Shown: positions 23,874 through 34,800 of the stretch, one piece after another
Layout of the letters: each line of letters begins with the position of its first letter
Numbering within the stretch: position 1 is the stretch's first letter
Source of the DNA: Gorsachius magnificus
Lineage: Eukaryota > Chordata > Aves > Pelecaniformes > Ardeidae
Length of the DNA stretch: 64,000 nt
Direction: 5' to 3'
NCBI GenBank assembly: GCA_034008185.1
Contig: CM067091.1
Span: 8,349,799 to 8,413,798 of the forward strand
Notes under the pieces: generated by a model
Seen by the model: the letters and a program-made list of their open reading frames with translations, nothing else
Told to the model about the DNA's origin: nothing
Database searches by the model: none
Translations under genes and position numbers: made by a program

Positions 23874-23910
<37 letters not shown>

Positions 23911-23930
23911 TACTATTACTATTATTATTT
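23874..23930. repeat. (ATT)n microsatellite with ACT interruptions, in 3' UTR
   Basis: About 57 bp of ATT units. Near the 3' side the pattern becomes ATTACT-like for three units before returning to ATT. Likely length-polymorphic. Confidence 0.88.
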
Positions 23931-26132
23931 TTTAAAGCTTTTCCAGCAGTTCAAGATGAGTTGAAGCTTTCTGCGTCTCAGCTGCAGAGCATCCGAGCTG
24001 GCGGCTGGTGCTGTGTGGGGCAGCAGGGGTGCGACCATCCGGATGCCCTCGCCCGCAGCCAAAAGCAAAGCGGGGAGAGGAGTTTGGGAAAGGGCCATGT
24101 GAGGTGCTCCCTGGGCCCTGCCCTGCTTGGATCCCGTAACTACCACCTGGCAGCCACGGAGCAGGCACATGCGGGGACTGCTGAAAACTCAGGAGATGGG
24201 AAAAAAAAAACCAAACCCAAGGCCATGCCGAGTCTCAACCCAGTTCGGCTTCTCAGCAGAGCGGCTGCGGGCACGGCAGGGGAGGCTCTGGCTGGGGTGA
24301 AATGGTGCTTCATGCTATACCTAACGGGCACAATATGGCCTACTGGATAGGCAAAAAGGATCACAAAAAAAAAAAAATTATATTTAAGGGCTAATTATCA
24401 CACTGACAGCTCAGAGCTCCGCGGGAAGGGTGTCCTCCTCCGCGCCAGCACCAGCATCTCTGTCTGCAGGCAGGGCGGGCATCCCTGAGGGGCTGCCCCG
24501 CCCTGCTGCGAAATCATAGTGTGATCTTGTGCAAATTGCATCTGCCCCCTGTCTCATACTCAGCCAAGGAGCACAGTGGTGCAGCTCCACTGATTTTCAT
24601 AGAGTTGCATGTTATTTACAGCGGGGTTGAAGCCCCAGCCATTGCTGGTGGCTGCCTTTCCTATCTGGAGCACCCGTTGTCTTCCCTGGGTCACACTTGG
24701 TGAAAGCTGTCTGCAGGTCACAGCTTTTCATATCACTCTGGGTGTCTATTTTGTCTGCAAATTAGGGTTGATAAATCCTAATTTACCTTCTGCAAGGCTG
24801 CAGGGGTGGCTAAGTTTGTATCTGTACAAATGCTTTGCAGAGCAGTTAGCAGTATCGTTTGCAAGAGAATGTATTAATAATGCAAACAGGCAAATTAAAA
24901 ACCAAAGCCCAGCCTTTCCTTTTCATCAGCAGGTAGAAATAAAATCTCCTGCTTTTCTTATGGCAGAGATTCTTAAATTTGTAGTCCACGAAGGCATGTG
25001 GCCTCCAGGGACTGGCTGCTCCTCTTTGTAACGTAGCTGGTTAAGCAGCCAAACCCCGATGCTGATCTTTCCTTCCCTGGTAAGCTTTTTGCATGGCTCC
25101 CGTGAGTGCAGGTAGTCAATGGCAAATGGATGCTCCGGCGTCCCAGAAATTATTCTTCACGGAGCACTTGGCCCATGTTCTGAAACAACTCCTTGAAGCA
25201 GTCATGTTAAGTAACAAGCCTTATATCCAGAGCTAATAAAGCACTTGTACTTTGGCTTAAGCTTGAGCATTTGGGGAGTTTCAGTAACTTCTTTGTGCTT
25301 AGGCATGAATTTATCTTCTTGTATCAAGGTTACAGAGCTCAGTGTCTTGCAAGACTGAGCAGACCATGGGAGGAGGAGAGGGGGGCAGTTGGCTCCCCAA
25401 AATGACCCCGTGCCTTGAAGCAAATCTCTGTCAGCTCTGATTATTCACAGGTTGTTGGCTGGATACCCAGCAGGAAGCTCTTAAAAGTAAAGATGAAGTA
25501 GCTGTGACTTTACAGCTTATGACTGGGAAATGTGTTTCATCACCTGCGCCTAAGGGGCGACACGTTCAACCCTGCTGTCTATAAAGTTATGCTCCTTGGC
25601 CAGGGCTTGCTGATAAAAGCCGCCTGCTGGTCCCAAACCTGCACTCACTTGAGCCCCATCAAAACTGCCGGGCTTTGCTGCGGGGGCTCAGTCGGTCCCA
25701 CCACCGAGCCCTGGGGCTGAACGTGGCAGGAGGTGCCCACGGGCAGAGCTGGGTGATGCCTCCCTGCAGGCAGCCAGGGTACAGCATCCCGTCAGTGGCC
25801 ATCAGCTCCATCAGAGCGATGCCACCTCCCCATCACTCTTTCACATCCACAAAAAAAAAAAAAAGTGCAAAAGAGTTGGGTTTCCCTTAGGCCAGTTTTC
25901 ACTTTCACCCAGTTTCTGTTTAAATCCACAGAAACGGCACCTGAACAAGCAATAGAATTGGTCACTCAGAAGTCATTCAAATTATTCCAATTTTCATGCA
26001 AAATCCTGGACAATTTGATCTAGCCCTTTTCTGCTGTTCTTGCAGTTGTTTTTCATTTGCTGACTTGGTTTCATCATGTGCTTTTCTTTTTTTTTTTTTT
26101 TAAATCTTTCCATCTATTGCACATTATTTACA

Positions 26133-26169
26133 AATAAAATCATAATGTAAATTATTTACAAAAAATAAA
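26133..26169 (+). terminator. HIVEP3: Candidate polyadenylation signals (two AATAAA)
   Basis: AATAAA at 26133-26138 and 26164-26169, each just after a copy of the 12-mer ATTATTTACAAA (26123 and 26151). They could mark an intermediate mRNA end. Confidence 0.45.
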
Positions 26170-26432
26170 AAAAATTTTAAAAAAATCAGTCCTGATGGCA
26201 TAAAACCAATCTGTTTTCATTACTGAGATATGATGGCACTTACGATCACTTTAGTAAATGTAATGTAAAAAATAATAATAATAATAATGTGTACGCAAAT
26301 TTAATATACATGGTCTCATGTAAGATAAATATTTGCCTTTTTTTCTAAAAGGTGTATGTATTCTGTAAGTGGAATAGTCTGTAGAAAGTTTCTATATGTT
26401 CTTAAAATGGCAATACATTCCAAAAAAGGTAC

Positions 26433-26440
26433 TGTAAATA
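26433..26440 (+). promoter_or_regulatory. HIVEP3: Pumilio response element (TGTAAATA)
   Basis: Exact match to the UGUANAUA consensus bound by PUM proteins, placed in the distal AT-rich part of the inferred 3' UTR. Motif match only. Confidence 0.4.
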
Positions 26441-26775
26441 TGTACACAATGTAATTTGGTAGTTTTGCCTGTAATTTTATTTTAACTCCAGTTTCTATTC
26501 ATTTGCAATGTCTGTATGGTTATATCATCAAAAAAAAAAAAAATGCAGGTAAAAGCACAGTCTGATGTAAAAAAAAAAAACACACAAAAAAACCCACAAA
26601 ACAACAAAAAAAAACAAAAAGAAGAAAAAAATGCTCAGTATTTGATGTTTGTGACCCTTATTGTAAATGACATCTGTACTGTGAATGAGAAGTTTTTACA
26701 AGTATAATATTGCCTTTACTACAGCTCAGATTGTCTGCTCAGTCTGAGCGTATTTTTAAAAAAATAGCATGTTGG

Positions 26776-26781
26776 AATAAA
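26776..26781 (+). terminator. HIVEP3: Distal polyadenylation signal of HIVEP3 (AATAAA)
   Basis: AATAAA lies at the 3' border of the AT-rich tract. About 35-45 bp downstream comes T-rich sequence (CTTTTAATTCTCATTTTATTTAG). After this point base composition changes and CG-containing unique sequence starts. I take it as the most distal 3' end, with cleavage expected near 26795-26810. Confidence 0.5.
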
Positions 26782-26810
26782 TTTTAAAGTCCCAACATAT
26801 TACTACTTGC

Positions 26811-29800
26811 ATGACTGGCAGTCTTTTAATTCTCATTTTATTTAGCACAGTCAGGGACCCGGGCTGTAAAATGATGGAGGCAAATTCAGATAAACCAGGG
26901 TGAAGCTGCAGCCACCCCACCCAAGCAATCACTGCCGAAACTCCCCAGTTGCTTGTAAAGTGCTGCCATAACAGAAAATGCCACAAAAATGTGGGGTTTT
27001 TTCAGTATTTCTTCCTTGCAGTGCAGAGGTAGTGAAACAAAGCGACGGGGTGGATGCTCCGATGGGGCTCTGCAGAGGCCGGACAGAATTCAGTGTACTC
27101 ATCACAGACCATCTTCAGGAAGCTACATCTTTTTAAGAGGTGTCCTTCCTTCTGGATTCCCCAAAAGCTGGGATGCTGAAGATGCTATGGGGATCTTGCT
27201 GGGCTTTCTGCGGCCAGGGGAAGCAGCGTGCCCTGCCAGTGAGCTGGGGCGGCTGCTTTCCCCACTCCCTCCTTGCCACATCCCTCCAGACTGTCCTTCC
27301 CCTCCAGGGCACGTCGGGGCCTTTCTCCCCAACGCGTTCCTCGCCAAGTTAAACACACCGAGGGCCTGATCCAGCAAGGCTGCGCTCCAACCCCAGCTCG
27401 TAGCCAAGCAGATCAGGACACGTTTTGCAAGCCCCAGCCACACTCCCTCCTCTGCCCCACCAGCGTGCCTGGGTGCTGCCTGCCCTGCTGCCTGGGGCAT
27501 CCCTGCTGCCGGGCTAGTTGGGGGCAAGCAACCCAAAAGAGGGTATTTTGGAGCAGGGAGGGAGTCTGATGCCCCCTCCTCATCCTCTTTTGCCTGTTCT
27601 CCCCCGAGCAGCTCAGGGGCTTGCTGCACCCCAGCACCCCTGCAAACCCCTTCCTTCCCGACCATGCTCTCCAGCAGTCTCAGCGCAGCAAGCATCGCAT
27701 CTTGGGACCCAGGCCTGCCTGAGGCTGGTCTGCTGCCAGCGCTGCTCCTGAAATGAGCATGACCATTAGAAAAAGGAAAAAAAAAAAAAGGAAAGCCTGT
27801 AATTTCCCCCTGCTAATTGTCCTTACGACAAAGCAGGCTGCCTTCAACCCAGCCGTTCCCTTCATGCCTCAGCAAACCCTTCTGGGCAGCTTCCCACCTG
27901 CTCATCTTCACCCCATCGTCTCCGGCAGTCCGAGCAGCCTTTGATGGACATTTGCAGACACATTCAGAGACTAAAGCAGGGGAGCTGGTGGAGGGAGGCT
28001 TTGCAAAATAGGTCAAGGAAGGAAATCTCTATCTGATTTCTATCCATGACCACGAAGCTGGGGCTGCATCAGCCAGCCAGAACCCAGTGCTCCCATCAGA
28101 GCCCATAGCCTGAATAGTTGGCACCTCCGGCCCCAGTGTCTGAGCACGGTGGCTGTGCTGGATGGGAGAGATGAGGGAAGGGGTAGGAAAGCTCATCTGG
28201 TCTCTGTTTAGTCTCTCAAAAGCCACATTTCTGCATGAAGAGGAGGGAGAGGTGTTGGTGGCAGGATTATGAACCTCTACCTTCCTCCTCTCCCAGAGCT
28301 GGCCGGCTTTGCAGTGATCGCTGTTCTTTCATTTATTCATCACTCACTGGGGAGGAAAGAGCGTACCAGTCCCCAGCACTCAGCTCAGGGAGCAGATCCC
28401 TGCTTCCTGCCTCAGTTTCCCCAACTGCAGACAGCAAAAGCTCATAAGGCTACAAGAAAGCTCCAGTAATTAAAGTAAATGCAACAGCGAGGCCTAAAGA
28501 AGCACAGCTTTGGGTGCCATCTCCCAAGGGCTTCCCCCTTGTTGTAAAGGCTTAGGAAGCTGTGGGTGGTGGGTGCTGTGCTATGCATCCCACTGCTCTG
28601 GGGGGTTCCCGCTCTTGCTGTCGCCCCTGCTCCGAGAGTCTGCTAGGTGCAGTAGAAGTGGATCCAGCATTTCAGTCCATGCATCCAACGAGCCTCTGTG
28701 GGCCTAGGGAGATGTGTGAGAGTCAGGGCTTGGGGAAGATTGGGTCCTTTACTACCCTAATAACACCTTGTATTCTCCTTTATGGTAGTTGAAGGCAAGG
28801 AGCATTGGCTGGGGGCCGTGGGATGGTGACATTTGTTCCAGATATGCTGCCAGCCCCTCCAGCGTGTGCTTTAGCCACTGAATGGAGGAATGATTTTTCC
28901 TTTTAAAAAAAAAAGTTTCTCCAATGCCTAAAAACAGAGCTGCTTTAAACGCAGCCAGAGCTGTCTGGAGAATGCTGCAGCTAAACCCCGCTAATCTCCC
29001 AAACCTGGAGCCAATTTGGTTTACACGAATCTCCAGAGTGGCTCCAATTAATCAGGTGTCCCAAGAAATTCCTTCCCCCTAAAGAGTCTTTGTTTTCTAG
29101 ACACAGAGACCAGACATTTCCTCCCCTGGGAAGCCAAACATAGTATCAAAATATTAAGAATCCTTCGGCTGATGTTACCGACTGGTTACCCCCCGGGCAA
29201 TGCAGTTACTGATCGCCATGTGAAGGAGGGAAGGTTGTGACAACACTGTAGGAAGTTCAAACCAGTGCCTCTCTCTGGGAGGCTGAAATTTCTGCTGTTC
29301 TTTTTGAAATAGCCAAGTCCCCTGGTGAAATGGTCTTTTCTTCTCCTCAGGTTCAGCCTCAGCCTCCCAGCAGCTTGGGAGCTTGACTCGAGAAGCTGGA
29401 AAGATGAATTCCTGCTATAACCAGGCCTTTAAGTGCACCACAGGCATAAAAGCACCATTGGAAATCTTCGCTCCTTGACCTTTCATAGGGCTCTTGTCTG
29501 AAGAAGGAGCCAGATTGCCCATCCAAGGGGTGGGGTTTGGCTGCACCATGTTGGATGATGTGGCCCAGCATCACTATTGGGAAGAGTGATGGGCTTGTGT
29601 AGAGAGTGAGCAGGGTGGCTTTAACAAAAAAGTCAGTTTTCCTGCTTTCAGTCACTCCACAGTCTTGCACAGAGCTCACCATGCTGCAGACATGGGAGAA
29701 ATAACAGAGGAAGAAAGGCTGGGGCTGGGTCTGAAGTAATGCCTCCAGGGAGAAGCATCAGGACTGAAGCCTAGACAGGGTGGAGGTGGGCACGAGCAAC

Positions 29801-31804
29801 TGCCCGCACCAACATCCAGCCCTGCCAGCAAGTTTTTCGTTGGTTTCTGGTTTTGCTTTTCCACACTAGCATCAGTGCAAAGGGCCGTGAACACTTCCCT
29901 GAGGGGTTGAGCTGGCGAAGAGTGGCCAAGAGCCACTAAGGACAGTGTTGGTCTTTGGTCCTGGCATAGAGGGTTTTGGTTGAATAGAGCTCATGCAAAG
30001 CTTGTGAGGAATGAATAAGGAGTGGGTAAACCTTTATCTTGGTGCTCTGTTTCCTGCATACCTCTGAGCGTAGCAGCATCCCCTTGCCCTGAGCAGGCTG
30101 GTCGTGAGTGGCTTTAATCCATTGCTGACAACAGGCTTCCAGAAGAAGAAATGCCTTCGAGACCTTGGACTTGATGGATTTTCCGGAACACAGAATGGAT
30201 ACCCTGGTGCCCCTGGTGCCTTCAGGAGCAGCTCTGGCTGTGCCTGTGGTCGTGGTCCTGGTCCCCCTCAGAGAAGCATGTCCTAAGCCACAGGGAGCCT
30301 ATGGATCTCCTTAATCCTCACTGAGCTGGTCTTGTTTGATCCTGCCCATGTCTCAGGGTGTTACATATTGGGGTTGTGTCATATAGGGAGGAGAGGATGC
30401 GTGAGGGCTGAGAGGGTCAGGGGATGTGGCTCTGGAGATATCAGGACTTTGGTGAGCTGATGTGGAGAGGGGTTGCTGGGGCGGGTGAAGGGTGTGCGCT
30501 GCCGACATACATGCTGCCTTGCCATGTGGTGCTGGGCAGGCACATGGCCCTTTCTGCATCTGTCCCACATCCCTTTGCCATGGCTTGGACAGACAGGGGG
30601 AAGGATGTGGGCAAGCACAGAGGGAGTGGGGTGCTGGCAACAAGCCAACCTGTGTGATGAGAGATGAGGCTGTGCTGCAGAGACCGGCCCGGGGACAGCT
30701 TGTTATATGTGTGCCTGCATGTCCAACACCAAGTGCTGGGGAACATGACCCGAGGCAAAACGTGCAGGTGGGGCGAGGCAGCCCCCCATCCCTCTGCTTG
30801 AGGGGGAGCTCGGCCTCCTCCCCACCACGGCCAGATGTTTTGGAGCCAGGAGCCGGTGCTTTCTCCCATGAGGAGGTGTTTTTGCTGGAAGGGCTGGCAT
30901 GGCCGCCACGGGCTGATGCTTGTTGTTATGACAACGGGAGGAGGCTGCTGTGTGCAGAGTGGAACGGGGAAGAAGGGAAGGGAAAGGGATGGCAGTGGAG
31001 AAGGTCTTAGCCAGCAAGGGGTCAGGCAGAAGCATGGGGTTAACATGCATGGTGCAAGGATGGAGGACACCCCAGGGATGCCACCATCATAGGGCATCAG
31101 GAGGGGTTGGGCTTTGTGCCTTCTCCCATGGCTCGTGACACTACTGTGCACAAGAATGGTCTGGGCATGTCTGCAGAGCTGCATGCCAGCAGCCTGAACC
31201 CTGCATCACGCATGTGGATGGTGGGACCTGTGGAGTGGGCAAAAACTGGAAAAATCATGCCCGGTATAACAGACTGCTGATTATTGCAGCAGATCACTCA
31301 CAGGGAGCACTGGCAAGCAAAGCATGACTTCATTCTCCTTACAGACATTTCTTGGACTGTTAGCAAGACAAATAAAAAAATCACCTAATAACAAACTTTG
31401 TGTCCTGCTGGAGTCACCAGTGCCTCCTCACAACCTCTCCTGCCCAAAAGGGGGTCGGCACAAAATCAAGATATGCAGGAAGCAGGGGTACGTCCACAGT
31501 GTCAGCTTGTGCTTTTCATTTTAATCAGGTGTCTCATAATGTGCACTTCTTTGTAAAACCACAGCTCCTGGACCCAGATGATTAAGTGAAAACCTTGGCT
31601 TTCATAATTAGAAAGATGCAAACCACCATATCTTCTCGGTTAAGAAGGAAAACTTGGAACGGTGGCCCCTGTGTGCTTGCCTGGAGGGATTAACACCCAT
31701 GCCAAATTCGTGACTCTATCACTGTCTTCCTGTCAGACCTGGTCACATCCCTTAGGAACGTGGCCCTTACTTTTCTAAAGGAATCATAAGAAAAGTTTTC
31801 AAAA
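26811..31804. other. Intergenic, no gene recognised
   Basis: Moderately GC-rich unique sequence. Overlapping ORFs on both strands (for example 27123-27695 minus and 30441-31184 minus) look like chance ORFs in stop-poor GC-rich DNA: Pro/Ala/Gly/Ser-rich or low complexity, with no domain and no splice context. A stretch near 28920-29070 has AATTAATC and other transcription-factor-like motifs, but nothing firm. Confidence 0.6.
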
Positions 31805-31894
31805 CCAGACTACATAAAGCCCAGAGTAACCTGGTCTGAGCTCCTAGCTGACTGCTCTCAATTCCCTTCCAACCCAAATTATCCTATGATCCTA
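31805..31894 (+). mobile_element. CR1 3' end remnant
   Basis: CAGAGTAACCTGGTCTGAGCTCCTAGCTGACT, then CCCTTCCAACCCAAATTATCCTATGATCC, matches the last part of an older CR1 subfamily on the plus strand, with an internal deletion of the usual GAGCAGGGGGTTGGACTAGATGA block. Confidence 0.75.
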
Positions 31895-34800
31895 AGTGCA
31901 TACATTAGTGTGTGAGGAATGGGTTAAGGACTTTCAGGTGTTCAGAAGCTACGGTGAAGGCAAGACAAGCCAGACATTGCTCCTGCAACCCTGTGCCCAA
32001 GAGCTTGGGGCTCTGTGAGTCAATCACATCCTACTACCAGTGCCCTCTCCAAGCCACAGTGTTGGAAGGACCCAAGTAACTTTCCCTGGTGCCACACCTT
32101 TAACCAGGCAACCAGCAAACACATCAAACCTCGCAAAAAGCCTATGAGATAAGCCAGCTATATTCTTCCTTGAATTACAGATCAACTACAGAAAGGACAC
32201 CATTTCAGCAAAAGGTAGCTGTGGGTGAGAGCATATTCTGTGTATTAGTTATCTCAGAAGGTCTTTCCTCACTTTAGCTGCAAGTTGAAAGGCAGCTCAG
32301 GCCACAGATATGCCCAGTTGCTTCAGTCCTCGAGAAATGCAACGTTCCAGCTGAAATATTTGGGTTAGGAGATGAAATACTAAACTCCCAGAGAGAGGGT
32401 TGGGTTTGTGGTCCGAACAGTTGGTTAAACATTTGGTCCTATAAATGTGTGAGCACTGGGAATTCCCAGGCACACGCATGCCATTGCTAGCTCTGGATTC
32501 TTCAGTCGGGCAATGTATTTCACTTAGAGCTTTTTTGCTCCTGGAATCGGGTTATTAACTGAGAATCCAAATTTTCACTTTAAAAATAGATTTCTAAATA
32601 ATGTGGCTGTGAAAAAAGCTGGAAATCATGACCTTATATTTCCTAATATAAGGCAAATATGAAGAACGCAAACTGTATTATTCTTTTAACCTCAAAACTT
32701 TGAGGACTAAACTTAGGGCTTTTCAACACATAGTGCCAACAGTGCCATGCCTGAACACTAACCACAGAGGAGGAGATCTCCCAAGTTTAAGATCTCTATA
32801 ACCCATTAGGATGCAAATTTATTAAAGGAGTCAGGCTAGATAAAAATCAGGCAGTGTTTTAAGGTAAGCATTGTGCTCAAGGAAGGTCTTTTCAGATTTT
32901 TTGACAAGCTCTATACCAGTGCCTTTTGTTCTGGGGCATATATCACCCAGCTGGTGGCTGGGCAATGATAGCACGTGAGGATCCCGGCCCATCACTCCAG
33001 CAGTGCCAGCTGGCAGGAGGTGAGTCATGGCTTATGGGGAAGGTACATAGGACATGAGCAAGGAAGAGCACATCCAGGATGGATGCATGGATGGATGGGC
33101 CAAAGTATGGGGGGAAGCCTCCAAAGTGTGGGTCCCTGTTGCTGAGTAGAAGAGCCCAAATGTCTTGAGGTAAACACAGCAGCATCTACAAGTTGATCCT
33201 CCTCTAGGACAGACAGATAGGCCAGAAAGTCTCCTCCCAGCTCATTTTTTATGCCTTCCTGACTCTTTGTGAATGTTTGTGTAGTTATCACCCGCTTTCT
33301 GCACTCCTTCAGAAACAAACCCCACAATTCCCAAACTCTCATGTGGCACCAGGAGCTGGTGCTTTAAATTCTTCTCTCACAACCCAGCAAACAGCATGAG
33401 GTTCACAGCAGAGAAAGTAATGGCTATTGCTAACAGCAAACCTATCTTCCTGGTGCTTTTATATATCTGACTGGAGACCTAATAAGCACTGAATTGGTGT
33501 GTGATTTAATGAGTGGAACTTCAAAGCTGCTGTTTCAACACCTAATTCACTCATCTGGACTAATAACTGAAATGGGTGGCATTTTTTTTATTTCCTTCTA
33601 GCAATTTATTATTTACCCAGTTGCTTTACAGCTCCTAATTTAATAAGTGCAATAACCCAGGGGTACTGCTTTGGAAAGGAGAAGAAACTGTGAAATCCTA
33701 CAGTCTCTCCTACGAACTGCTTTGGTGGACACCAGAGGTCCCATTAGAACATTTTAAACCCTTTATGCCATTGGCAAGTAAGAAATCTGGAGTGCTGTGC
33801 ATCGACAGCCAGCCTCCATTTCCAAAATGTGCCAGCAGCTGCCAAAATGGAAGAACGGCAGTGCTGGATCCTGTGGATTTGTATCACGCAGCCTGGCGAG
33901 GTGTTAAGCATGGCTGACCATGCAGTGAAGATGGGCTGATCCCCTGGATGGAGCCAAAGGGCACCTGAGGACGGCAAAGTGCATCCCCTCCAAGCAGCGT
34001 GGCTCATTTTGGGCTCTCCTCTCTTTCTCTGCCTTCCCTTCCAAGGACGTGTGTGAGTGAGCAATGGCCTTGTCCTACCCCAGTTTCTTCCTGTGGGTTC
34101 AAATTATGGCCACAAAACCCACTCTGCCTTCCAGCAAGGCTGAGGCATAAATCCCAGAGGGTGATATTTAGAGGTCTAGAGGACTTTTTGTTGGGACAAA
34201 ATCAAGGACAGAAGTTTCCAGGATCCTTCCAGGGATATGCAGGCAGCTCTGGGTATGAGGAAGGGAGCCCAAAGCACATTATGATTCTTAATCTCCATCT
34301 GCCCAGCAAGCAGGATAAATAAGAGATCTTTCTGCCCTGGCATTTTGCTGACAGCTTCTGCACTGCTCGATCATCAAGAATTGCCCGTTTGCTTTTTTGC
34401 TGTCTTCATCCCACCTGAAGCATCCTTTAGGTCATGCAGCTCACTGGGGCTCCTTCAATATTTCTCAGCTCTATCAGTCAGGAGAAATCTGAGCTGGGCT
34501 GTCTCACTGAGATACTTTTCAGGAATGATTTCTTTGAGACGTTGCATTCAGATAAGCTTGAAGCACAATCCACCGTGTTCGTAATAACCGCTGCTCTTCC
34601 CCTTCCACATTTCTCATCCCTGCATTTCAAAGCACATTTGCAGACATTAAAGAGCTGTTCCCCAGAACCCCAGAGGCTGCGGCTAAACTGAGCTTGCTCT
34701 GAAATGTTCCCGCTGTTGCTGTGATACCAGTGAGAGCTCGCACCAGCCGCTAGCCTTTTTATTACAGCCTAAACTAGCTCAGAGGTTAGGTCATCTTACT

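Larger units (their letters stand above)
21257..26800 (+). other. HIVEP3: HIVEP3 3' untranslated region (inferred extent)
   Basis: The sequence after the stop is AT-rich over most of its length, with long T and A runs and no significant ORF. AU-rich elements occur, notably overlapping ATTTA motifs at 22472-22484. A perfect Pumilio-type site, TGTAAATA, is at 26433-26440. Variant signals ATTAAA occur at 21672, 22967 and 22980, and AATAAA at 24938, 25235, 26133, 26164 and 26776. A GC-richer stretch (about 23970-24500) interrupts it. The distal end is inferred from the last AATAAA. Several alternative 3' ends are likely, and I have no transcript evidence. Confidence 0.6.

Noticed and set aside
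27123..27695. 190-codon minus-strand ORF just downstream of the HIVEP3 3' end
   Set aside because: Ala/Gly/Pro-rich with no recognisable motif, and antisense chance ORFs overlap it. No promoter or polyadenylation context supports it.
30441..31184. 247-codon minus-strand ORF
   Set aside because: Low-information Pro/Ser/His-rich translation with overlapping long ORFs on the opposite strand and no domain or splice context. A typical chance ORF in GC-rich DNA.
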